Origin: Fragilaria crotonensis
Taxonomy: Eukaryota; Bacillariophyta; Fragilariophyceae; Fragilariales; Fragilariaceae
Length of the DNA stretch: 22,488 nucleotides
Direction: 5' to 3'
Assembly (NCBI GenBank): GCA_022925895.1
Contig: JAKSYS010000814.1
Span: 1-22,488, forward strand
Part shown: positions 1 through 8,463 of the stretch, piece after piece
Numbering within the stretch: the stretch's first letter is position 1
Layout of the letters: every line of letters starts with the position of its first letter
Translations under genes and position numbers: made by a program
The notes under the pieces: model-generated
Database searches by the model: none
Told to the model about the DNA's origin: nothing
Seen by the model: the letters and a program-made list of their open reading frames with translations, nothing else

Positions 1-833
1 GAAGCACTAGACTTGCTTGAGATGATGGATACCAATTACGAGAACGACAAATCCCAACCACAACCGAATGTCTATGTGTTCACAGGCGTAATTCAGGCTT
101 TGATGCACAGTACGTGGCGAGATGCTCCGACCTTGCTGAAGCTTTACTCAAGCGAATGCAAGAAGAATTTAAGGCAGGTAATGTCGATGCTCAACCCAAT
201 ACGAAGAGTTTGGGCGCTGTCCTGTGCGGAGCGCATCTGGGAAAATTCAAGGCGCCTGAGCGATTTTCGTCTCTGATCGAATGGGCTTTAGCAGAGTCGA
301 TGAATGGGAACGACGCCATCAAACCTGATCGCTATTGCTACAACCTTCTCATGGCATGGGTAGAGTCGCGCAGGAAGGATGCTCTGCGTCGAATGTACGA
401 CGTTTTAAGAATAATGTCAACTTCCAAGGACGAGAATACCAAGCCCGACACACATTCGTATGTTCAATTGATGACAGTTATTCACAGGTCTAAAACACAA
501 GACGGCCCAACAGAGCTATTACGAATCCTGCATTTCCTCCTTGCAGAATATGCGAAAGGCAAGGAACGTTTGAAGCCTTCGTCCAAGGCCCTTTATCTCG
601 CCTTGTCGTCCTGCGACAGCTGCGATATTTTGGACGAGCTAGGAAGAATCATGCTTGATGCAGAAGAATGGCTCCTAACCCCTCTCGCATTCCAGCTCTA
701 CTTTGATGCCAGTCGCAGATTGGCGTTCGGGAATGCCTTGCTCCTCGAGGAACTGTACGACCTGAGCAAAAAGACTACAAAATGGAACAGCAGCGTAGAA
801 GAGGCGTACACGGGAATTTATAACGTGATATAA
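1..833 (+). CDS. Pentatricopeptide-repeat-like protein, 3' part (5' end outside the window)
   Basis: The coding sequence is already open at base 1 and ends at TAA 831-833. It reads as helix pairs of about 35 residues with the PPR pattern: a segment with PNVYVFTGVIQAL, then SDLAEALLKRM, PDRYCYNLLMAWVE, PDTHSYVQLMTVIH and a looser C-terminal helical part. PPR proteins bind organellar RNA in a base-specific way and act in its processing or stability; the target here cannot be read, and the targeting peptide lies outside the window. The frame changes near 116-117, from the frame opening at base 1 to the one running 114-833, as if one G were missing from a short G run. It is convergent with the acyl-CoA oxidase, with only 32 bp between the stops. 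Family assignment is moderately sure because the repeats are degenerate. Confidence 0.7.
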
Positions 834-865
834 TAGAAAACCGCTATCCTTCAATAATGGGAGGC

Positions 866-3104
866 TCAGAGACGAGATGCCGTTCCGTAGGCACCAGCTC
901 CGTCACGGATGAGTCGGCGCAGGTGCGGTTCGTAGCCGCCAGGCTCCGTCTGATTAAGAGGATCTTTCTTGGCCGCATCGAGTATGGCAGGATAAACATC
1001 GCCGTCGAATCGACCAAGCGCACTCTTCAAACGGAAGTCCGAAATATCAAAAGCGTCAACGAGGGGAACGGCGTTTGGACGAACAGTATCCAGGAGCTTA
1101 ACAACATTTGAGCGGACCCAAGAAGCTTTCTCGGCTGACAGGTAGCCGTCCTCAAGAAAGTCTCCGATTTCTTTCTCCATCCAAAACAGAGCGAAAAGTC
1201 GAGCAAGGTCGGTCATCACTTGCACTTCGTTTGGCCCTAGCGATCCATCGCGCCTCTCATCCTCGATTCCATCAATGACGTTCGTCAGCAGAACCAGCAT
1301 TGAATAACCGCGCGATACACGCGCCATCGCAATAAGGGCATTGTTCCATGCCTCTTGATTTGACTGGCCTGAAGCCAACGATGTTTGGATGAGTTTTGCG
1401 ACTTCAATTAGCAACCTAGCAGATCTGTGTCCAAAAGCCTTCAGTAGCACCTGCAGATCCAACAAATCTTCGACTGATGCGGCAGGACATTGTTCGCTAC
1501 TCCCCTTTAATATTGCCTTCAGCGAGGGAACCAAAAGGCGTGAGTCACATTTGTCATAATCACCCAAATCTTTTCCTGCTGCTACAGCGTCAACAAGTTT
1601 CAGTAAGACCTTGGCCACTTGCTGAGGGAGCATGTGATTGTCACCTTCCACAGTCGGGTTTTGAAGGTATGTGGAAGTTCAGGTAAACCAGAGCACATCA
1701 AGTAACCATGTCCTCCGCATGCCTTGCGACAATCTTCGATTCCATCGGCTGTCACTGTGGTGGTGAAAGATTTTAGACTTGATGTGGACGCATGCAGATC
1801 GGAAACTTCAATCTTTGTCACTTTGCCGTTCGACACTAGGCGATGCTCACCTTGAGGCGCTTGAGAACCTTTTTCCGGTGAAGAAAAAGCAGTAGGACGC
1901 TGCGAGTAGGGGGAAAATGCGATGCTGTTGTTGTTTGTAGTCAATGACTTGAAGTTCTGTCTCGTCGTCTTCTGCAAATCCCTGACGTCTTACAGCAGAA
2001 TATCGGGTCGCTATAGTAGAAGCAGCTGCCAAGTTTTTCCCTGCCTCGTCTGCGGCGAAAACGTGGTTAGGTACAGAATGTCAAGAGGACTCGATTGTAT
2101 TTGGAGTACTTACCGATGATGTATGCTCGCACTTGCATCATAGTGATGTACGTAATCTTGGAAGTAGCGTCGGAGACGGATTTCTTGGTGTACTTGCCGT
2201 GCGCGTCAACTGTTTGAAAGCGCATCGCCAGATTTCGACGAGGAATGATAACGCTATCGAAACGAGCAAATCCATTGTCCATGTTGTTGTAACCAATCTT
2301 TGGACCCAAGTCACCGGTAATAACACCAGGAAGTAACTTGTGATCGTCCATAGAACGAAGTGGGACTAGGAAGTTATGAATTCCTCGATCAACGCCATCA
2401 CCGTCAATCAAACGCGCTATAACCATTGCATGGTTCCCAGTGCGGCCCAATGTTCCAGGCCAGGCTTTGGAGCTTGTCAATGTCGGGGAGTTGATAACCC
2501 AGCTTCCTCCTGGCTGGCCACCTTTATGCTCAGGTAAGAATGTCGCCGTGGTTTCGAGAGCACGAATGTTGCTGCCATGACCGATTTCAGTCTGAGCATA
2601 GCACCCAATCATCTTCCAGTCGCGGCACAAAGGCAGCCACTCAGCCTGCTGTTGCTCGTCACAGAGACTGACAATGTTTGGAAGAAACATGACCCAGTGA
2701 AGGGCTGTTGGAAGGTCATCGCCAATGGCCTTGATCATCAACATAAAATCCTTACTCTGGCAGATTTGGCCGTCGCACTCATTCCCGATTCCTAGCTTGC
2801 GGCAAATCTCCACCATTCGTACATGCTTGGCCAAGGCCCGCTTGTGGCGATCCGATCTGTGCAGGTAATGGTTATCATCGTTGCTAAAGATACCAGAAGG
2901 GTCGTTTGCAATAATCTCCTCAATCTGGCGTCGGCGCGCGGTTCGATCCTTACCCCCGTCCAACAAATTCGTCATGCGTTCGACAGTGAAGGAGGCTTTG
3001 TTACGTTCTTTCTGCAGATCAGCATTCACAGTCGTTTTGCCTTGGGTGAGTGTCATGGTGGTGTGGGTATAGGATACAGCAAACGACTTAGAAGGATTGT
3101 TCAT
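866..3104 (-). CDS. ACOX: Peroxisomal acyl-CoA oxidase
   Basis: FAD enzyme that converts acyl-CoA to trans-2-enoyl-CoA, passing electrons to O2 to give H2O2: the first step of peroxisomal beta-oxidation. Visible hallmarks are an N-terminal helical domain beginning KERNKASFTVERMTNLLDGG, the motif CYAQTEIGHGSN (about residues 168-179), SKAWPGTLGRTGNHAMV, and CRKACGGHGY with SGLPEL in the C-terminal oxidase half. The last residues are ASRL: the SRL tripeptide is a PTS1 peroxisome signal. The start chosen is ATG 3104 (MNNPSKSF); the frame stays open to 3143 but without an ATG, and another in-frame ATG lies at 3056. One intron is clear at 2113-2050 (64 nt, GTAAGT...CAG) joining YIIG to DEAGKNLAAAS. 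The frame breaks three times (about 1870-1874, 1850-1851 and 1676-1677), each as if one base of a homopolymer were missing. Its promoter side has been separated from the neighbouring gene by the retrotransposon. Confidence 0.93.
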
Positions 3105-3404
3105 CGTGGCCGTGGAGTACAATTTCTTCCGCACTGCTTTCACGCAATTGTTGGTTTAAATGAGAAAGACACAAATCCGATCCTGCAACAATGCAAGATG
3201 AGAGCCGTCTGTTGATGACAAGATGTGATGCGTGCGATGCGATGATGCGTGACGCCAAGCCCTCGGATAGAGCGTGACTGTATCATACTACAGTACCTCT
3301 GGAATTCAGTTCGAGTGGAATCCATGACGATGATGGACGGACGGATGACAATGACACCTGCATTCATCGTGGCTCGGAAGAATGCAGAAGTACCCGGAGA
3401 GATG
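3105..3404. other. Promoter-side intergenic region of the acyl-CoA oxidase
   Basis: No supported gene. This is the 5' flank of the minus-strand acyl-CoA oxidase, cut off by the retrotransposon. It holds a CATACTACAGTACCTC stretch at 3284-3299 that closely resembles 11201-11216 on the other side of the insertion and motifs in other intergenic regions here. Confidence 0.5.
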
Positions 3405-3409
3405 GTAGA
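3405..3409. repeat. Target site duplication, left copy (GTAGA)
   Basis: GTAGA lies directly before the 5' LTR and again at 11148-11152 directly after the 3' LTR. A 5-bp duplication is the usual product of copia integrase and fixes both ends of the element. Confidence 0.9.
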
Positions 3410-3772
3410 AGTTATAAGATACAGCCTACGACGTACTGAGCTACTGTCGAATGGGTGTATTGGTGCTGGTGAACCGTTCCACGATACCGCACCGTCTCAT
3501 ACTTTACTGTACCTCTATTTATCCCGAGCAACGGCTCATGAAAAATCTCCGACTTTTGTGTATATCTAAACAATGATATCCGTGGCGATTGCCATTGTTT
3601 AGTTTGAGCGACAAGAGAGACTTTCATCGACCCCTGTCTGGAAATCATTCCTTGTGATTGCACTACCCTAGAATCATAAGTTTAGGATTTCAATTATTTG
3701 TTAACCTAGACCGAAGCGAACCCGGATACTCACAGAGCTGACTCCTCGCCTCCGGCTAAGAGTCTCCTTACT
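3410..3772 (+). repeat. 5' long terminal repeat (363 bp)
   Basis: Matches 10785-11147 base for base as far as I can compare by eye. The ends read AGTTATAAG...CTCCTTACT, with the short inverted AGT/ACT in place of the common TG/CA. A TATA-like TCTATTTATCC lies at about 3511-3521 and could be the U3 promoter. A 10-bp inverted repeat lies at 3566-3602. The boundary was set by the target duplication and by where the two copies stop agreeing. Confidence 0.95.
3566..3602. promoter_or_regulatory. Perfect 10-bp inverted repeat (potential hairpin) in the LTR
   Basis: CTAAACAATG at 3566-3575 and its exact reverse complement CATTGTTTAG at 3593-3602 enclose a 17-nt loop. The same structure recurs in the 3' LTR at 10941-10977. 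In the transcript it would lie downstream of the TATA-like sequence. The role is unknown; packaging, 3'-end formation or promoter use are possibilities only. Confidence 0.45.
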
Positions 3773-4050
3773 GGTTATTTTGCCCAATATAGGCTAATCG
3801 TCGAACGCTCCTCAGGTCGGTTCCACCCACCTAAGCGCTCCGCAGAGCCAGTTCTTCCAGAACTACAACTACTAGACACGCCCCGCGTCCTAGAAGTGCT
3901 CATAGTCTCACCGAGACCAATCCCAAAAGAATAAGTCTCCGACTTTCTAACCAAGTTACCAACTACTACGCTACGATCAACCACTAGTCAGTCCAAAGCA
4001 ACAACGTCCCACGTTTCAAGCACTTCTTCCCAAGAACAGCAAAAGCTACG
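3773..4050 (+). other. Retrotransposon leader between 5' LTR and Gag-Pol
   Basis: This 278-bp stretch begins GGTTATTTTGCCC right after the LTR, where the tRNA primer-binding site must lie. I could not assign the tRNA. The ATG at 4051 opens the long frame. No other gene is seen. Confidence 0.6.
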
Positions 4051-7000
4051 ATGACTTCGTCGGATGATCCACCAAGTACCCCGTCCTCTGGAGTTCAAGT
4101 CGAAATCGATGATCCAAGTACCCCGTCCTCTGGAGTTCAAGTCGAAATCGATGATCCAAGTACCCCGTCCTCTGGAACTCGAGTCAAAATTGACACTTCG
4201 TTCATAGCCACCGAGCCCCTTGAAAGTGACCTAGCACCGCTAGAGACTATCCTGTCATCTCTCCCAGACATGACAGCCAAGGTTGCCGCCCTGGGCGACT
4301 TGGAAGGGAAACCACCCAAACCCATCATGGGAGCCGTCATAGCCCTTTCCAAGGATTCATGGTCGGCGTGGACGGGAGGAAAACCCAAGACAGATTGGAC
4401 CGGACTGGATGCCAGTGCCCAACTCGAAACAACGTCCCCGAATCAGCTCCGCCCCGTGTACGTCTCCGCCGCACAAAAGGGCTACAACCATCGCCGCACC
4501 GGAATGATGGTCCAGTTCAAGCAAACGGACGATCTCGTCTCATTCCAAAACGCCGTCTGGGATCACCTCACAGATACAGGCATGGATTCCATCGCATACC
4601 TCCCAGACCCAACTGATAGCGCAAAAATGACAAACGTCGTCAAGTCCCACGCGCGCTACACAGTCCAGTCGGCTCAGCTCCTCGTGAAGAATCAACTTGT
4701 CAGATATGACAAGTATGACAAAACGAACGACAAAGCGGCCCGAACTTACCTATTGGCCTCGCTCACGGCGACGCTAAGCAACAAGGTTTCAGAGAAATTG
4801 GAAGAGTCGGATCCATTCCCGATCGTCTGGCTCCAGTTCTTGAAGTCGATTCAGTCGACATCAATCGAGAGATTTGAAGATCTCAAAACATCAATCAAGC
4901 TGAGGTTACCAAGCCAGTACTCTGGCGAAAATCTTGAGCTATTGGCTGCCCAGTTTCGAAAGGATGCTTTGGAACTTACCACGGCAGGCCAATATGACCA
5001 TAATCTGACACTGTCAATGATGAAGAACTTCTTGTTGGCAGGTGGCTCAGGCAACGAGGACTTCCGCTTTCCACTCCGTGCGACCAAGCAGCGCCTCGAG
5101 CAAGCTCTCCTAGACATTGGATTCAAGGACAAAACCGCCGCAAACGATCACATGGTTGGGCTTAAGTTGACGTACAAAGACATTTGTACTCAAGCGGAAG
5201 ACACCTACCGAACCCTCTATGACAGGAAAGAATGGCCCCCAGCCCGCAACGTCAAGGACTCTAGGGCCCCGCCAAACGCATTCGGCAACATCGCAGCGTT
5301 GGACAACAGTCCAATGACTCGCGCCGAAGTGCTGACGCTAATTCAATCAAAGCCTCGCTTCGGAAGCACCTTCAGTGATGGTTCGAAGAAACAAGGCAAC
5401 TGCAACAAGTGTGGCAAGCCAGGCCACTGGGCCAAGGAATGCCCTGACAATAACAAGCAGCACAGTACCAACTCCCGCTTTCAACGTCAGCAGACAGGAG
5501 TTCAAGGTCGGCAACAAGGAGGATCTCGACCAAACAATGATCGCAACGCGCGCAAGCCAGGCTGGCGCTCCACGCCACCGGCGTCGGGAGCACCAAGCAC
5601 TAAGAAAGTTGACAACCACACCTTCCATTGGTGTGCTACATGCAAGCGATGGTCAACCACGCATGCGACAGACACCCACACCGGTGGCACACCCCGTGGC
5701 GCCACCCCTTCCAACAGCTCGCCTGCCGCTCTGACTGCAGCTCTTATCCAAGATCCGTCTGTGTGGGTAACTGAGGCTGGCCTCCGACCGACGGTTGGCG
5801 ACATGCTTTTTGTCTTGAGGAATCTCCCAGTCCACACAAAGATCATTCTCACGCTCAACCTCTTTCCAGTCACCATACTGTTCATCTCACTGATGACTGT
5901 CATCCTTCAGCCTGTCACTCAATTCTTCAACTCTGCTCTTGGCCAGGTTACCTGGAAACTGATTGTCGACGTGACATCCAAAGTGTGGGACACTGTCCTC
6001 GTGTTTCTCCAACACCGCTTCCACGTTCTGTTCGCTCCGCTCTTGTGGCTATTTCTGGCACTTCTCTTCTGGTCTCGAGGTAGCACCGACGACCATCTCG
6101 CCTCCGCGCCGATTCTTAACCCCACCATCACTCGCAACCAGCGTCGCCGTCACCGACGCAACGCTCGCAATCTTCACCGTCGCAGCATCAGTCAACCTAA
6201 GCGCAGCATTCGCACAGAAGGCTTCCATCGCAAGTACCCTCTCAACCTCCGAGAGATGGGTGACTTTATTCGCCGCCCACCACGGCGCAATGTGCATTCA
6301 TCTCGCTTCGAGCCCCATGAGTTTCGACACATGCGTCAGAACATGCTCCGCTTGCAAAACGACGTTTCCAACCTGACGCACAATCTGCGTGCACTGCAGC
6401 GCTCTGACTATACACACGCATATGTCCCCGTAATGACCCGTCCGGGAAATCCCACTACTTGGCCCCGTCAGCAACCCGTGCCCGATGTGGATCGAGAGGG
6501 AGAAGGACAACACGTGAGACACTCTGGACAAACTGATCAGACATCACCAAACTCCAACCGGTTCTCGCGCGCCCGCCGGGCTTCAAATCGCCCACACCCT
6601 GCACCTGCTGCTTCGGGACCCACTATCCCTTCTTCTATGGCTTATCCAAGCCCGGTGCGGTCCAATACACCTCGACCTGCAAGGATCTCTGCCCACGTTC
6701 AAATGGCCCAGTTGAACCTCACGTCAATCTCGTCATCAATGAATGTGGCACTCCACGCACCAAGTCGCTTCCGCAATGCCCTGTCCAGTGACTCCACCTT
6801 CCCTGTGATTTGGGATTCCGGAGCAAGCGTCACGATATCCCCGAACAAGGATGACTTCATTGGTCCCATCGCAAGTCCAAGCACTATCACTCAACTCAAA
6901 GGCATCGCCAGAGGCCTACGGATCGAGGGTCAAGGTCAAGTCCGATGGTCTGTTCACAACACCGCCGGAGGACTTCGCCACCTGACTCTACCAGCCTACT

Positions 7001-8178
7001 ACGTTCCCAAAATCAGAGTCCGACTGCTCTCAACAACAAGTCTCCTCCAGACGTACAGCGATGAAACCATCAAAGTCGAAGCACATCAATTGACCCTCAG
7101 TGGAGTTCCAGGATGCCCAGAGCGAACGTCAGTCACGGCTCGCGTCAATCCCGACAATAACCTACCGACGTCCGCTGCACACCGAGAAAAGGACACACCA
7201 CAAGCTGCCGAATGCCTGAACGCAACCATCACTGCTGTGAACGATGCAAATCTCAACCTCTCCGAGCCAGAGAAAGAATTGTTGCGCTGGCACTATCGAC
7301 TTGGTCACATTGGGTTCAAACGGATTCAATTCTTGATGCGCACTGGCGTACTGACACGCAGTAACAACAAGAAGCACCTTCACCAAGCTGCTTGCAAGAT
7401 CGATAACCCTCCCAAATGCGCCGCATGCCAATACGGCAAGCAGCATCGGCGTCCGGCACCAGGTCGAACGTCAGTCACTGTCCATGACCGCGTTGGGGTC
7501 CTGAAGCAAGATCACTTGATGCCTGGTCAGCAAGTCTCCGTCGACCACTTCGTTTGCAGTACAAAAGGACGACTCTTCACATCAGCAGGCAAAACCGCCG
7601 AAAACGAAATGTATGTCGGAGGGTGTCTCTTCAACGATCACGCCACGGGTTACGTCCATGTCGAGTTTCAACATCATTTGACGACTCACGAGACATTGAT
7701 GTCAAAAGAAAACTACGAGCTGATGTGTCGCGACAACGGTGTCATTCCGCAATCCTACTTGTCAGACAACGCTAAGTGTTTTACTGCAAAAGAGTACGCT
7801 GAAAAGTTATCTCTATTCCAACAAATTGCACGCTTTGCGGGAGTCGGCGCTCACCATCACAATGGAAATGCCGAGCGATCAATACAAACCATCATGTCCA
7901 TTGCCCGAACCATGATGTTACACTCGGCCATTCATTGGCCTGAAGTTGCCGACCCAACATTATGGCCTATGGCGGTGAATCATGCTGTCTACTTGCACAA
8001 TCATATGCCGAATATATCGACAGGTCTGTCGCCAATCGACTTATTCACAAAAACAAGGTGGCAACAGCACAAATTTCATGATCTCCACGTATGGGGATGC
8101 CCCGTATACGTGCTCGACAAAAGTATTTCGGACGGAAGAAGCTCCCACGTTGGAAACCCCGCTCCGTTCGATGCGTGA
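4051..8178 (+). CDS. Copia Gag-protease-integrase (first part of the polyprotein)
   Basis: A 1,375-codon open frame carrying the first enzymes of the polyprotein. In order: three 14-15-residue N-terminal repeats; a Gag capsid-like region; a CCHC zinc knuckle at 451-464 (CNKCGKPGHWAKEC); a second possible zinc motif, C528, C531, H538, H543; two hydrophobic stretches at about 597-621 and 657-676 followed by a strongly basic RRRHRR region; the aspartic protease site DSGA from D922; the integrase HHCC zinc site H1081, H1086, C1123, C1126; and the catalytic triad D1165, D1239, E1275 with the classic 35-residue D-E spacing. After WGCPVYVLD the frame breaks near 8136-8142; the last residues before TGA 8176-8178 are out of frame. 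The protein cuts itself, packages RNA and inserts the cDNA. Confidence 0.95.
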   Translation: MTSSDDPPSTPSSGVQVEIDDPSTPSSGVQVEIDDPSTPSSGTRVKIDTSFIATEPLESDLAPLETILSSLPDMTAKVAALGDLEGKPPKPIMGAVIALSKDSWSAWTGGKPKTDWTGLDASAQLETTSPNQLRPVYVSAAQKGYNHRRTGMMVQFKQTDDLVSFQNAVWDHLTDTGMDSIAYLPDPTDSAKMTNVVKSHARYTVQSAQLLVKNQLVRYDKYDKTNDKAARTYLLASLTATLSNKVSEKLEESDPFPIVWLQFLKSIQSTSIERFEDLKTSIKLRLPSQYSGENLELLAAQFRKDALELTTAGQYDHNLTLSMMKNFLLAGGSGNEDFRFPLRATKQRLEQALLDIGFKDKTAANDHMVGLKLTYKDICTQAEDTYRTLYDRKEWPPARNVKDSRAPPNAFGNIAALDNSPMTRAEVLTLIQSKPRFGSTFSDGSKKQGNCNKCGKPGHWAKECPDNNKQHSTNSRFQRQQTGVQGRQQGGSRPNNDRNARKPGWRSTPPASGAPSTKKVDNHTFHWCATCKRWSTTHATDTHTGGTPRGATPSNSSPAALTAALIQDPSVWVTEAGLRPTVGDMLFVLRNLPVHTKIILTLNLFPVTILFISLMTVILQPVTQFFNSALGQVTWKLIVDVTSKVWDTVLVFLQHRFHVLFAPLLWLFLALLFWSRGSTDDHLASAPILNPTITRNQRRRHRRNARNLHRRSISQPKRSIRTEGFHRKYPLNLREMGDFIRRPPRRNVHSSRFEPHEFRHMRQNMLRLQNDVSNLTHNLRALQRSDYTHAYVPVMTRPGNPTTWPRQQPVPDVDREGEGQHVRHSGQTDQTSPNSNRFSRARRASNRPHPAPAASGPTIPSSMAYPSPVRSNTPRPARISAHVQMAQLNLTSISSSMNVALHAPSRFRNALSSDSTFPVIWDSGASVTISPNKDDFIGPIASPSTITQLKGIARGLRIEGQGQVRWSVHNTAGGLRHLTLPAYYVPKIRVRLLSTTSLLQTYSDETIKVEAHQLTLSGVPGCPERTSVTARVNPDNNLPTSAAHREKDTPQAAECLNATITAVNDANLNLSEPEKELLRWHYRLGHIGFKRIQFLMRTGVLTRSNNKKHLHQAACKIDNPPKCAACQYGKQHRRPAPGRTSVTVHDRVGVLKQDHLMPGQQVSVDHFVCSTKGRLFTSAGKTAENEMYVGGCLFNDHATGYVHVEFQHHLTTHETLMSKENYELMCRDNGVIPQSYLSDNAKCFTAKEYAEKLSLFQQIARFAGVGAHHHNGNAERSIQTIMSIARTMMLHSAIHWPEVADPTLWPMAVNHAVYLHNHMPNISTGLSPIDLFTKTRWQQHKFHDLHVWGCPVYVLDKSISDGRSSHVGNPAPFDA
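4063..4191 (+). repeat. Three tandem 42-45-bp coding repeats at the Gag N-terminus
   Basis: Units at 4063-4107 (45 bp, one extra CCA codon), 4108-4149 and 4150-4191 encode DDPSTPSSGVQVEI and variants. Units 1 and 2 are otherwise almost identical; unit 3 has diverged near its end (GTRVKI). They form an acidic, serine/proline-rich N-terminal tail and probably vary in number between copies. Confidence 0.9.
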
Positions 8179-8463
8179 ACATGGGTCTATCATCAAAGCA
8201 CGCAAGCACCGTCCCTCTGGTCCTCAACATTGACTCTGGATACATAACTCCACAGTTCCACGTCGTGTTTGATGATTGGTTCTCCACAATCGCAACCGCT
8301 GTGGAACACCTCCTGACTTCAATTCGCCCGCGTGGTCAACTCTGTTTGGGGAATCGTCATATCAGTACCCGTTTGACGATGATGATGCCATTGATCAGAC
8401 AATCCTCGATGCTGAAACTCACGACCCCACTCCTCAGTTACGCCCGACTCCGTCGCTAACGCC
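8143..8463 (+). other. Frame-broken linker between integrase and reverse transcriptase
   Basis: The polyprotein can be followed through three frames here. After about 8142 it continues as LPRWKPRSVRCVNMG to FHVVFDDWF; after about 8303 as GTPPDFNSPAWSTLFG with an acidic DDDD run; after about 8462 it re-enters the original frame at DQNVAPLPVQP. Each change equals one missing base (in AA, GG and CC runs), so the three together restore the frame. This is the usual copia integrase C-terminal region followed by a variable linker. Confidence 0.85.

Noticed and set aside
105..130. A very short intron at the PPR frame change (GTACGT...AG)
   Set aside because: The possible GT-AG pair would span only about 12 nt, far below any splicable intron; a missing base in a G run explains the change.
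2577..3215. Plus-strand frames over the 5' half of the acyl-CoA oxidase gene
   Set aside because: They are antisense to clear oxidase motifs and carry none of their own.
5502..5903. 133-codon minus-strand frame opposite Gag
   Set aside because: Shadow of the strongly supported Gag-Pol frame, with no motif of its own.
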